A stretch of DNA of 64,000 nt from Chrysomallon squamiferum (GCA_012295275.1 CM022678.1:16665493-16729492); one strand, 5' to 3'; numbered from the stretch's first letter, positions 27,785-40,989 are shown. Notes: generated from the letters alone by a model not told the origin. A program made the numbers and translations.

Positions 27785-29473
27785 GTAAGTGTTTTATGAA
27801 TTCTTTAAAAACGTATTTGAATCAGTGTGCTGCATTTCTGTCGAATGTCTGTATGTGCGTAAGCACGTGCGTATTTTTTGTATCTTAAATATGTTAGAAA
27901 CACATGTTTAAGGTGACATAAAATAATTTTATTCTAAAATTATTTAATTATTTTATATTGTGTTGAAAATAATGAGAAAACTGAGCTAGGGAAACATCAT
28001 ATTCAGATAATTAAATTGTATACTTGGTAGTTAAGTATAAATGAATAAAATATAATCCTAAATCCCACACAATATATAATATCTATGTATCTATCCATCT
28101 GTCTAGCTAGCTTTTTCTCTCTATATATGCAACATCTTTCAAATACACTTTGCGCCAAAATATACCTACATCTGATCAAGAAAGAAAACAAAACAATTAT
28201 TGGCTGATCGGAATATTTGATATAAAAATACATATAGACGTATAATTTATTCCCAGTCATTTGAGGTCCTAAATTAAATATTTTTTCTTCTTTTATCTTC
28301 AAATAATACAATTTTATGTGTAGATATTGTACATATTAGATTCTCCAAAGTGCCTGGATTAGTAGTCCGTAATACAGTATTGAAAACATTTCGAAAAGTT
28401 TCTTCACTATTTCATAAATATGTCAGTAGAAAGAGCAATATTTTATATATCGTATAACACAGTGAAATTGAAGCTAAATCAACTACGCAGTTAAACACTA
28501 AACACTCACCCGCCTTATGTGTGTACTCGCGTGCTTTTGTTTCTTTCTGAATTAGATGTATTTAATGTTTAGACCACGTAAAATAAAATAGTTCAATTTT
28601 ATTGTGTTAAAAATAACCGTGAACCCTAATGAGAAAACTGTGACAGGGAAATATAATATTAAAATCATTAAATTGTAAACTTGGTAGTGTACCAGCCTCA
28701 AAACATTATCACGCACCCAAAGTTTATCACCAAATAGAATTAAGAGTATACAATCATACATTTTTGTTGATTTATGCAAAATGTATGTTTGTTAATTACA
28801 ATGAACGTTGCGTTAAGCATAGTGATTCGGGATTCGTTAGTTAACAACTTAATATCAACTATTTCTGTAGTACTTGAAGAAGTCAGTTATGGAGATCAAT
28901 GTAGAATTTAAAATACACATGCTTTTCTGCAATCAGGACAAATTTTTCCATTTTATTATCCACATAATGTATAAATTTAGTCATTTGTATGATAATCCTT
29001 AATAAATCCTTCTTGAATTGTAAATAGTATATCATTTCAATGTACAACTTTAATGACTTATTTAACACAGAAGTAAAAATAAATGTAATAGGTCTTTAAT
29101 TTTCCCCCTCTCCAGTCAATTTAATCTTAACTAACAAGACTGAGTACAGTTTAAAAATATCTACCCGATGTCTTTATATCGGTATCGATGACCTCATCAC
29201 GAGAAAAGGAAATATTTTCCGGCCTGACACGACTTATATTCTAAATATAGACATGTGTCATTGTACAAATATGAAAAAACATGTTTGTTTTTAAATACGA
29301 TCTATTCGCCATGGCGTACAAGGAAACTGAAACTATAGATAGGGGCCGAAGCGACTATAAACGACATTCGTTATAGAAGTTTTGCAAAAGTTTAAGTAAT
29401 TTTTGTCATTTTATTTTTCTTCCTGAAAAGTATTTGAAATATCCGATTCACGCAGACGGAATCTTAATTAAAA

Positions 29474-29516
29474 ATGTCCCCAGTAATAATTCTGCTGTTG
29501 CTTTTATCTGAGACAG
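29474..29516 (+). CDS. signal-peptide exon copy with GC donor
   Basis: ATG opens MSPVIILLLLLSET in the same 43-nt phase-1 exon. The donor reads g|GCAAGT, the recognised minor GC-AG type, rather than GTAAGT. Like the copy at 26092 it has no exon 2 of its own. Confidence 0.5.
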
Positions 29517-29846
29517 GCAAGTGTGTTTGAAGTGTTTAAAAAGGTTTTCAGTGTGTGTATGTGTACTCTGTTTTATGTGTCAGGTGCGCTCATTGTTCGC
29601 TGTATGTGTGTACTCTCGAGTTTGTGTTACTTTCTGAATTAGACACATTTAATCTTTAGGCTACATACAATAAATTTGTTAAAAATAACCAGGAAGTATA
29701 ATGAGAAAACTGTTACAGGGAAACATAATATTCAAATTGTAAATTTGGTAGTTAACTATGGATAAATATAATATAACTCTAAATCATAAATAATTTATAA
29801 TACAGAAAAATATAATCGTGTATACATAGACTCGGCTATACATTGT

Positions 29847-30070
29847 TTATAAAAAAAAATTGTTAATAAAACGTTTAGTTCAAATTAGACATGCTTATTT
29901 AAATTGCTATGGTGAAATTCTTTGTTTGCCTCTAACTATTTTACTTATTTTCAGTAAATGTATTTAACAACCCATAATTATGACTGATAGCTCATCAAAA
30001 CGAAAGTGCAGACAAAATAGTGTTGAATATCTGAAGTATGGGTTTATTAGTTCACCAAATAATAAGCAAT
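29847..30070 (+). mobile_element. 5' fragment of the same hAT transposon, opposite orientation
   Basis: This stretch is the near-identical reverse complement of about 24640-24850 in the hAT element. From ATG 29980 it encodes MTDSSSKRKCRQNSVEYL and continues to about residue 30, where TGA replaces a Gln codon and the match ends. It has neither terminal repeat. Confidence 0.8.
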
Positions 30071-30492
30071 GACCGAATACAGTTTGAAAAGATCTAGGCG
30101 CGTCTTTGTACCGATATCCATGACCTCATCACGAGAAAAGGAAATATTTTCCGGCGTTACACGACTTATATTCTAAATATAGACATGTGTCATTGTACAA
30201 ATATGAAAAAAACATGTTTATGTTTAAATACGATCTATTCCCCATCAGCTACAAAGAAACTGAAGCTATAGATAGGGACCGAAGGGACTCTAAGCGACTT
30301 ACGTTCTAGAATTTTTGCAAAAGTTTAAGTATTTTTTGTCATTTTTATTTTTCTTCGTCTAAAGTATTCAAAATATTAAGATAATGTGTTAGGTATAGAA
30401 GATCAAATACTGAAACTTGATTAACTTTCTCGATGACGAATTCAGAAGAACATTGAGTTATTTGATTCACGCAGACGGAATCTTAATTAAAA

Positions 30493-30535
30493 ATGTCCCG
30501 GTAGTAATTCTGCTGTTTGTTTTATACGAATACAG
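30493..30535 (+). pseudogene. dead signal-peptide exon copy (frameshift)
   Basis: ATGTCCCGG is followed at once by TAG because one C is missing, and no splice donor follows. Intron sequence is joined directly after the exon. Confidence 0.65.
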
Positions 30536-30863
30536 GGAAACATAATGTGAAAACAATAAAATTTTAAACTTGGTAGTTCTGTATAAATAAATGAAATATA
30601 ATTCTACATCCCACACAATTTAAAATATAAACAAAAAAATAATAGTTTCCACATAGACTCGGCTGGGAAATATACGTAGATCTGTTTATGAGAAAACAAC
30701 TATCGCCTAATCGGTATGTTTGGTATAAAATACACATGGAGCCGTAAAGTTTATTTCCCGTTCTTAGTGTTCTTAAATTAAATAATTTAGATTTCTTCTT
30801 CAGACTTTTACTTTTTATATAATTAATTACCTTTTTGTTGTCGTTCTTTTAAAGATTTTATAT

Positions 30864-30868
<5 letters not shown>

Positions 30869-30902
<34 letters not shown>
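30869..30902. repeat. (CA)n microsatellite
   Basis: CA run in intron-like sequence. A related run lies at 32431-32461 in the neighbouring duplicated segment. Confidence 0.9.
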
Positions 30903-30905
<3 letters not shown>

Positions 30906-31642
30906 GCACACTCACATCTATACACATATACATACTGAATATATAAGATAACCCAAACAGCCTATATTAGTAGTCTGTCATACACTATTGAAAAACTTTC
31001 ATAAAATTTCTTCACTGTTTCCGAGAACAGATTCGTTTGTTAGTTATATCATTAGAAACAGCAATATTACATATGTAGTGATCCAAACACTGTGTAGTAG
31101 TTTGAAGCTATATTACTTTTTGTTAATTACAATCAAAGTCGCGTTAAGCATAACAAATCAGGATTCACCAACTATGAACTTAATGACAATAATTTGATGG
31201 TAAGTGAACAAGTCAGTTATGGAGGTCATTGCAGACTTTAGAACACATTTTTCCTGTGTACACCGCACAAAACTTAGTCTCCTCATGTGTAAACTTAGTC
31301 GTTTTAACAATAGTCCTTCCTTAATGCTGCTTGAATTTCAAGTAGTGTATCAATTGAATATTTAATCTCTTGTTAAACACAATAGTAAAAGGAAATCTAA
31401 TGTGTCTGTAATTTTCATAAAAACCCTCCAATTAAATCTTAATTAACAACACTGAGTATAATATAGAAATATCTGGGTGCTGTTTTCTGTTTTCTTCTTT
31501 TTTTCTGTAGTAGGGACGTCTTTACACATAGGACGTATCCTTTTTGTTTAAAGCCGAGGTCGTTATCCTTTTCCCTAGGGACATCAGTACGCGTTTGACT
31601 GTCTCTTGTTGGCGGTTTGCTTTTTGGGGTAGATTGCTGGCT

Positions 31643-32107
31643 GCAGTGTCGAATTTAGAATTGGTGAGGCCCTAAGCTATAGAAAGGCGTGAGGCCTCCC
31701 TTCATTTTTTCTTTCATTTATTCTTTTTAATTTTGTCCAGCTGGTGTCAGAAAACTTGAAACTTTATAAGCCTTTTAAGAGCAAAGTGAAAAAATAAAAA
31801 TCTAAAAATATTGCATAGTTTTAAAATCTTTTTGTGGGGTTCCTTCCTCAGTTGATCCATGGTTTCTTTAGCGTGTATCGGATTCGCGGTGTCGGAGGAG
31901 ATATTTGTTTCAAATCTGATTTTGAAAATCCGAGGAAAGACGACTCTAAGTCCGGTAATTCTAATCACATGGAATTTAGTGACAATTCGTACAGTGGTAG
32001 TACATGCAAATTAGTATAAGACCTAATCTGGAATCTTCTTCGGGCCCAAAGCAGACTGCGAGCCTCTAAGCTGTTGTCGTTTAGCTTGTAGCTAAATCCA
32101 GGACTTG
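31643..32107. mobile_element. candidate non-autonomous hAT-like element
   Basis: Left end cagtgtcgaatttag ... gaggccctaagct and right end agcctctaagct ... ctaaatccaggacttg are roughly inverted copies. Such CAGgGcCGGATTTAg / taAGCCTAGGGGC-like ends occur on hAT MITEs. It has no open frame of its own and no certain target duplication. It separates two copies of intron-1 sequence (30600-31440 and 32160-32790). Confidence 0.4.
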
Positions 32108-32428
32108 CATTATGTCGAGCTTACATAACTGTTCATATCTGACACCCGTAACTTTTAATAATATTCAAATAATTACATTGTAAACTTGGTAGTTAAGTAA
32201 AATTAAATGAAATATAATTCTACATCCCACACAATTTAAAATATAAAGAAATATATAATAGTTTTAAAAATACATGGAGCCGTAGAATTTATTTCCAGTT
32301 CTTAGTGTTCCTCAATTTAATCATTTAGATTTCTTCTACAGACTTTTACTTTCTACATAAATTAATTACCTTTTCGTTGTATTTTTTGTTGTCGTTCTTT
32401 TAAATAATTTATGTTTGTGTATACATAC

Positions 32429-32466
<38 letters not shown>

Positions 32467-33070
32467 TGAATATATAAGATAACCCAAAGAGCCTATATTA
32501 GTAGTTCGTCACACACTATTGAAAAACTTTCATAAAGTTTCTTCACTGTTTCCGAGAACAGACTCGTTTGTTAGATATATCATTAGAAACAGCCATATTT
32601 TATAAGTATTCAAAAGAGAGTGAAATTGAAGATTATAGCAATTACGCATCCAGACACTGTGTAGAAGTTTGAAGTTATATTACTTTTTGTTAATTACAAT
32701 CAAAGTCGCGTTAAGCATAACAAATCGGGATTCGCCAACTATGAACTTAATGACAACAATTTTATGACAAGTGAACAAGTCAGTTATGGAGATTTTAGAG
32801 GAAAAGTTAAAACTTGTAACATTTAAAACGGCATATTTTACTTCTTTTCATACATCAAAGCGATATTCTTTTCATTGTATCAATTTTGTAAATAAATGTG
32901 AAATAGAAAAAAATAATAATAAAAAAATAAATAAATAAATAGCAAAATCTTAAATATATTGTTCCTCCCTTGCTTTGTGCGTGTAGGCCTATACGTACAT
33001 GTATACATGTGTGTATGTATCTACTATACATGTAGGTATGAAGAAGTGCGTGTACATTCGTAAGTACATA

Positions 33071-33404
33071 CAAAGGGAAGTATTTCCAGTGTAGTATGAT
33101 CTCTACTCTAAATACAGACATGCGTCATTGCAAAATATGAGAAAACGTTTATTTTTGTTCCATGACCTACAAGGAAACTGAAACTGCAAGTAGGACAGAA
33201 GCCATTATAAACGACAGCACATTCTACTTTTCTTTTAAAAATATATGTATTTTTTTTATTTATTTCTTCTTCGTCTAAAGTATATGTTAAGATAGTGTGT
33301 TACGAATAGAAGAACATATACTGGGAACTCGAATAACTTTCTCGCTGATGAATTTATTAGAACATTGAGATATACGATTCTCTCGGACGGAAGTTGAATT
33401 AAAA
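33071..33404 (+). promoter_or_regulatory. putative promoter/5'UTR module of gene B
   Basis: Shares its ~300 bases with the modules ahead of 10753, 26092, 29474, 42217 and 58074. Conserved position directly before the start codon is the only evidence for a regulatory role. Confidence 0.35.
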
Positions 33405-33723
33405 ATGTACCCGGTAATAATTCTGGTGTTTGTTTTATCGCAGATAGGTAAGTGTGTTTAATTGTTTAAATATGTTTTCAGTCTGCGCACGTGTGCTCTG
33501 CTTGTGTGTAAGGTGTGAGTGTGCGCTCGTGCTTGTGTGTATGTGTGTACTCGCGTGCTTGTATTGCATTCAGAATTAGATATATTTAATGCTTAGGCCA
33601 CGTAAAATAAATCAGTTCAATTTTCAGTGATTTCTCTCTAAATTAGCTAATTTAAATATATATTTTTTGTCTTGTTCTTTTACCTGTTGTTTTTACATAA
33701 TTTATTACTTTTTGTTTGTTTCT

Positions 33724-33759
<36 letters not shown>

Positions 33760-33800
33760 ATAATAATTTATATATATATATACATATATATGTTTTGAAA

Positions 33801-34000
33801 NNNNNNNNNNNNNNNNNNNNNNNNNNNNNNNNNNNNNNNNNNNNNNNNNNNNNNNNNNNNNNNNNNNNNNNNNNNNNNNNNNNNNNNNNNNNNNNNNNNN
33901 NNNNNNNNNNNNNNNNNNNNNNNNNNNNNNNNNNNNNNNNNNNNNNNNNNNNNNNNNNNNNNNNNNNNNNNNNNNNNNNNNNNNNNNNNNNNNNNNNNNN
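33801..34000. other. assembly gap
   Basis: 200 consecutive N, within intron 1 of pseudogene B, right after poly-T and TA repeats. A round-number placeholder rather than a measured length. Confidence 1.
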
Positions 34001-34360
34001 AGTCAAAGATATAATAAATTAAAAACAGATAAATAAATAAATAACAACAACAACAACAACAACAATAATAATAATAATTTAAAAAATAATTAAAAAAAGG
34101 AAAACATTAAATAATTTGTTCCTTGTTACGAGTGTTCCTCCCTTACTGTGTGCATGTAAGTCTATTTGTGATTCATACGTACATATACAAATACATGGAT
34201 ACATACATGGATACATACGTATATACATATATACAAACATATATATATGTGTATATATATATATACATATACAATCATACATTCATATAAATATGCATTA
34301 GATTCATACATACATACAAACATACTATATATAAATACATAGATACATACGTATATATAT

Positions 34361-34501
34361 ACATATACAATCATACATTCATATAAATATACATTAGATT
34401 CATACATATATATATACATACATATATATATATTATGTTTGTATGTATGTATATATGTATGAATCTAATGTATATTTATATGAATGTATGATGGTATATG
34501 T
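34361..34501. repeat. inverted repeat (~47-bp arms)
   Basis: 34361-34407 and 34454-34501 are reverse complements with about one mismatch (core cattagattcatacata / tatgtatgaatctaatg), separated by ~46 bases of AT-rich spacer. The left arm also has a direct copy at about 34264-34310. Confidence 0.85.
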
Positions 34502-35110
34502 ATATATATATACATATATACATATATATGTATGTATGTATGTATGTATATACGTATGTATCTATGTGTTTTTATATGTACGTATGAATCACAAAATGTA
34601 CATTCATATGTAGATACAAAAGAAATACTGCCAGCGTAGTATGATCTCTATTCTAAATGCAGACATGCGTCAGTGTAAAATATGAGAAAATGTTTATTTT
34701 TAAATCTGACAATCTCCACCACCTACAAGGAAACCGAAACTGCAAGTAGGACCAAAGCGATCATAAACGACAGAACATTCAGGTATAACTGGAGAAATAT
34801 AAGTATTTTTTGTTTCTTTCTTCTTCGTCTGAAGTATTTAGGATATAATTCTAAATCACAAACAATTTATAATATAGAAAAATATAATACTGTCCATATA
34901 GACTCGATTCCGAAAAATACGTACTTCAGATTAATAAAAAACAGTTATCGGCCTCATCGAGATCTTTGGTATGAAAATAAATATAGCCGTAGAGTTTATT
35001 TCCAGTGATTTGTGTTTCTAAATTAAATAATTTAAATATATATACTTTTTTACTTTTTGTTTTTCCTGTTATTTTTATATAATTTATTACATTTATTGTT
35101 TTTTGGAGGT

Positions 35111-35150
<40 letters not shown>

Positions 35151-35199
35151 TAATGATAATGATAACAATGATATATATATTGTACATATAAGATACACC

Positions 35200-35440
35200 A
35201 AGATGCCTGTTTTGAAATATTTTTACTCATTTATCAACGCTGGATTTATTTTCTGCTTGATCTGCGATCTGAATAAAAACTGCACTAATGTAAAATGTTC
35301 AGTCATGTCTTTGTGCTTACTGCGTGAACGTTATCTCGTATTGCGAACCAGAGAGATTGATTTCAGTCAGAAGTGTCTGGGAAGCCAGCACCTCGTTATG
35401 GGTCACCTGTTATGTTTCAACCTTTTAATTTGATCGGGTT
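35200..35440. other. conserved intron-1 segment (copy in gene B)
   Basis: 'atctgaataaaaactgcact' and 'gagagattgatttcagtcag' occur here, at 43060-43180 in gene C and at 58985-59100 in gene D. The first phrase is also at 26990-27015. The 76-codon frame here is interrupted in the other copies, so it is not taken as coding. Confidence 0.5.
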
Positions 35441-36899
35441 ATTCTACAAGCATTCGTCCTACAAACAGGTTCAACCAAACTATTTTCATAAACATATTTT
35501 TAGAAAGAGCAATATTTTCAATATAGTCAAACACAGTGAAAATGAAGCTTAAAGCAACTACGCGGTCAAACACTTGTAGGAGCTTTTAAACAATCATCCG
35601 CCTCCAGACATTATCCCAGGTTATGTAGATCTATACGTTTAAATATAATTTAAAGCTAACAATCGCAAAATTTAGTTGCTTTAAGCAAAATTTATTTTTG
35701 TTAATTGCAATGACGGTCGTGTTCAACTTAATGACTATAATTTGCATGGTAACTGAACAAGTCTGTTATGGAGATCAAATATAATTTTAGAAGAAAACTA
35801 AATATATATATACATTTACACCGCATAAAATTCTGCACACTAGCCTCAACATAACATGTACACTTTGTTGTTTCTACAATAATCCTTCTTAAATCTGCTT
35901 GAACTTCAAATAAAAGCTGAAATATAATTTTACACAGTAGTAAAAAAATAAAGGTAACAGATTTATAATTCTCCCCCACCAAGTTAATCTTGATTAATGA
36001 CGAAGTATCACTAGAAATAAGCAGTTCAACAACACTGAGTACAGTATAAAAAAATATCTGGGAGCTGTTTTTATTTCTGTAGCCGTGAGATCATCAGGTG
36101 TATCGTTTTGCTCTAAAGCAGAGGTCGTTAACCTTGTCGCTAGGGACATCGGTAGCCTATTTCTGAATGTTGTGGGCCCTTTGCCTTTTTGGGTAGATCA
36201 CAATGTCGAACTTACACTTGGTGATGCCCTCACCTATATATAGCCCTCCCCCCCACACATTGTTTTTCTATCTTTTTCTTAATTTTGTTTTTGTTTAATG
36301 TGTATGCCTTTCAATTTTCAGATCTCAGAATTCTTTAACAAGTTTTGTAGATTGTATCTTTAGTATGACCCTGTATTTGTTTGGAGTCTAATCTTATTGA
36401 GTCCACACGCAATTTGTGAGGCGCTAAGCTGAACCATATTCGGTAACACGTTCTTACGTCATATGAGGAACTATTAAATTTTTAATAATTAAATTCTGAT
36501 GAATTATTATATTAAGTTTTAGTTAAATTTTAGTAAATATTATTTAAGTTTGATCCATTAGTTCTGAAATTATTCTGTGTCTGATGGGCGATCCAACTTC
36601 TCAGTGTTTTAAATTGGTGATACCTGAAAAACAGTTAACCTGCAACAAAACCAAGAATAGCAAAAAATAAAAAATAAACATAAAAAGAGCAAAAACAACA
36701 AACTAATAAATAAATACATAAATAAATAAAGTCACTGAGAAGTGTATGTATGTGTGCGTGAGTGTGTATGTATATATGTATGTATGTATCTATGTATGTT
36801 CATATTTCAACGTGTATGTGTATGTTTGTATGTATGTTTGTATGTATACATTTACATCGTGAACAATATTTGATATAATGTTTTCTTCAACTTTTTCAG

Positions 36900-37004
36900 T
36901 TTCAGTTGAATGTTTCACATGTAAAGACAACGCAGACCTATGTACCTTTGAAATCTGCAAGGAACACGAAATGGACTGTATAAAGACTTGTCACGTTTGT
37001 ACAG
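36900..37004 (+). pseudogene. ShKT-like exon of pseudogene B
   Basis: 105 nt, intact acceptor (CAG) and GTAAAT donor. It encodes FTCKDNADLC ... CKEHEMDCIKTCHVCT, with the CxxxCxxC ending of ShKT-type six-cysteine domains, plus one extra Cys before the domain (VEC). It is open in itself but belongs to a broken gene. Confidence 0.7.
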
Positions 37005-39150
37005 GTAAATTTATCACGGTTGCAGGATAGCCGAATCAAGAGGAGAAGTATAGAACAGAAGGATAGTTCATATGTTAAGTAAGGATACATACACAAAACA
37101 GTTGATATGCTAGTAAAATTTAAATATACACAGGATAGTTGTATTAAGTAACAACAGACACGCAGAATATTTATATAAGCACAGATAAACAGAATATTTG
37201 GTATGGTAAATAAGAATAGTTAACTAGGATAGATGAAACATACACATATCAGCTAGAACAGTTACCGCATACGAACGGATATATTAAGAAGGATTTCTGC
37301 AGAATACAATCTTACTAGATATGTTATTAATTCCATGACAGTAGACATATTTTGGGTAGGATTGTTACCCATGATAGATAATAGCACAAAGGAAAGCTAC
37401 GTATTAGGCAGGATAGCTTGTATAAGTACGATATGTGTACAGGTTACAGCTATCCTAAGATACGATTGATGGATGCACGTAATAGTTGGTATACCAGTAT
37501 ACTAGATATACTTGAAAGAATAGATATATAGGACGTAACGGCTGGCAGTTTAATTATGTGAGTGTACACATACGAACATGTACACACCAAATACAACACA
37601 GTCACAAAAACATGAACATGTTTAATGTGTGTTAATAAATATAACGATTTTTCTTTTTGTACACATGCATACTGAGACACATTATTTCTCTTTTAATTTC
37701 AGTAAGTCAACATAGTTAATTTCATTTACTCGAGCACCCAATCCTTGTATCTAGTCTCTCAATTTATCTTTTAATTACTGCAAATGTGGTAGCAGTGCAC
37801 ACACACCCTCCTCTAAATCTCGGTAAATTAATACGAGTAATTCTATTTTTAGATGAGGAGTGTTCTGAGGGTTATTACCATGGTGATGGCGACAGCTGTC
37901 TTTCCTTTTCTGTCAAAGACACAAAACATTCACCAAGTTACAAAGAAAAATATAATATATTTTGGTCCAGTAAGAAAACACATGGTAAAGATTGTAATAA
38001 GACCTGTAGTGACAGATGCTTGGATAGAATATGTTACAAATAGACGAGTGATTGTGAACGTTGTCCTTCTCGATTCTCTGGACCACGTTGTCAGCAGCAC
38101 TGTAATAACACCGACGTCAAAGGTTTCTGCATCGGTGACTGTTTCTCTGGGTTCTTTGGTCCAAAGTGCGAAGAAGGGTTTCCAGTCGGATGTAAAGACA
38201 AAGTCTGCAACAAAACGACGGGAGTGTGTTCACTATGCCTGAAGGATTTTGGGATACAACTTGTCAGCTTCGTTGTTCAGATAACTGTCTAAACAATTCC
38301 AGTAATGAAAGCGGCAAATGTTCTGTAGGTTGTAAAGTTGGGTTTTTCGGAATGAACTGCTCAAAGACATGCAACGCGAACTGTCTACATCAGGTATGTA
38401 AGAGGGAAAACAGATCGTGTACGGATGGCTGTGTTTCTAGTGAATATTACGGAGACTTTTGCGACAAAGACTGTTCTCATCGTTGTGTGAATTCCACCTG
38501 TGATCGTACAACTGGGAAATGTAAGAACAGATGCAAAGGAACGGATATTTATGGCACATTTTGCAACAATTCTTGTGGCTCAGTATGTCGTGTTCGATGT
38601 GAAAATATCTCCGAATACGTTCTATGCAGGGCCGTTTGTGTCAGCGGAAGAAAGGGAGAACATTAATGATAATAATAATAGTAATAATAATAATGAAAAT
38701 AACAACGAAGAAATATTTAAGAAGAAGGAAAAATAAAAAATAACATAATCGTAAAAGTTCCTTTAGTGCAGTGATGACAATAATTGCAATAACAGTTGTG
38801 ATTATAAATTAATCTTTCAATTTCCGTATCTAGAAAAAGGAAGAAAAGATCTAAAAACAAACAGCGACGTGCACGACGACGTATGGAAAGCCTAATTCGA
38901 GCACGTATTAACCAGACACAACACGTGGAAATGCAACCAGGTTTTGTAATTTAATTGATTACGATATAATGATGGTGATAGCAATAGTACCAACACCGGC
39001 ACTAGTAACACTACTGAAAGAAGAAATAGAGCAAAACAAAACAACAAAATACATGCCGCACACACAAACACACCAAGACAAAACAACAACAGCCATGTCC
39101 ACCACCAGAACCTACATTATCAAACAACAGTAAGAAGCAACTGCATCAGC

Positions 39151-39193
<43 letters not shown>

Positions 39194-40989
39194 GCAGTAG
39201 TAAGTAGTAGTAGTATTTTTATGGTGATGATGATAATATTAATCAGAAGAATTTCAATATTTTTATGCTAATGTTTTGACGTATAAGTTACAAGATACAA
39301 AACTCTTAATATTAACACCTAATGTTAAAGTGTGACGAGACGTCGTGAAAGAAATATTGATTGATTGCTTGAATGATTTTCTTAACTTCAGCAACCAGGC
39401 AGAGATATTCCGACACGTCATTAGATGCTACGGGTGGAGTCCGTTGCCATAGCAATCCATCTCATCCCTCAGCTGCGGATGGCATAGTGATCACGTATGA
39501 TGAAAATGATGATGATAATGATAGTCATCATTATGAGTACATAGATGATTGCATGATATCAAGTCTTAATAATATCACAGGAATGCGAAATTGAAAACGA
39601 GACTTTCTATGAAACACTTTCTATTATAAACCTCTAACATCTAAGGCTGTAAACAACGCGGACGATGTCGTGCCGCTTCTAGAGTGCGAGCAAGATGAAA
39701 GTGTTGATATTAAACATTTTCACACATATGTTTACAATATGAGTGTGATGAATTGTTTTCATCCTGAATTTCAGATAATGACTTGCTATTGGTTTTCTTC
39801 TCTTTTTCTTCTTAAATATTTGTTGTTATTGTTGTTGTAATTACTATTATTGTTTTCATTGTTATTATTATTATTATTGTTATTATTGTTATTATTTTCT
39901 TTTTATTGTTATTTATTGATTGATTAATTATTGATCGTTATATTTATTATAATAATTTGACAATATTTTTCCTTAAAAGAATGCATTTTCTGACTAATTA
40001 ATTGATATATGTACTTATTTATTATCGTTTTAAAATTTGTATTATGCATAATTTATCAATGGACGTATCGAATTGAATTTTTATATATTCATGTATAATC
40101 ACAGACACACAAATCTCAGCCGTACAAACATTAGAAATAAAAAAAATTAATTACGGTTCCTGTTTCAGTTTTTACAGAAAGTAAATTTATATTCTACCAA
40201 CATAGCAGACAAGATAGAACATTTTCTTAAAAACAGATACAGGAATATAAAGCCATGTAAGTACAAATGTGAACTATTATGTCGTTATTAATCCTGTCTC
40301 GCTTGTTCTTGTTTTTGGTTTGTTGTATTTTTGTTTACTTTTTGTTGTTGTTGTTGTTGCTGGTCTTTGAAATCCGAAAATTCTTTTCGACTATCTGAAA
40401 GACTGATATCATAATGTATATATATATATTTTTTTTTTTTTGAAATAGTTTTTATTAAAGTTTACTCAAATTATATCCTAAGCATTTACACCTTTAATAA
40501 GAGTATTATTCTTTTTTTTTCTTTTAAATTATTTGAAAAGATGATTACAACAGAGTGACGCTTGAGGTAATTCCTGGAATCCCAGCCTCAGATTATATCA
40601 ACGCCAGTTTTATTGATGAAAGCTTATTTACTTATTTATTTATTTATTTATTTATTTTTATTTTTATTTTTTATTTATCTATTTACTTTCCTATTAATTT
40701 CTTCAATTTAATTTTAATTTTAATTTTTATTCATTACATATATTAATTTTCATATATTTGTTAACAAATAGATATATACATATACAGTTTATCAAACACA
40801 CACATTCATACATACACACAGCAACACATATTCATACATAAACACACACAGAAACACACACACAAATGCACGCACTTCCAATTATGATTTTTTATTTATT
40901 TACATATTTATATACATTTGAAATTCATTAATTATATTACTTTCAGTTCAGGGCTATCACAAAGCAAAGTGGTACATTGCAGCACAAGG

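Larger units (their letters stand above)
33405..40989 (+). pseudogene. RPTP paralog B: receptor-type tyrosine phosphatase pseudogene
   Basis: Recognisable exons: signal peptide 33405-33447 (MYPVIILVFVLSQI); ShKT-like 36900-37004; EGF exon 37853-38663; juxtamembrane 38834-38940; linker 39392-39774; PTP exons 40169-40256, 40541-40617 and the start of exon 9, 40952-40989. Lesions: TAG at 38041-38043 where gene C has TGG; two EGF cysteines replaced (Tyr, Trp); one EGF repeat missing; a 1-nt deletion near 38235; the EGF exon broken at 38663 and joined to intron 4, removing the TM exon; a 35-nt deletion in the linker after about 39585; donor losses at 39775 (AT for GT) and 40618 (GA for GT). Everything after the middle of exon 9, including the catalytic cysteine, is missing. 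It cannot encode a receptor. The first two exons are intact and could still be spliced into another transcript. Confidence 0.88.

Noticed and set aside
35203-35433. 76-codon frame in intron 1 of pseudogene B
   Set aside because: The matching DNA at 43010 and 58910 does not keep the frame.
36900-37004. ShKT exons as stand-alone venom-type peptides
   Set aside because: They are phase 1-1 internal exons joined to EGF, TM and PTP exons in gene C. The ShKT fold is common in ordinary extracellular animal proteins and nothing here indicates a secreted toxin.
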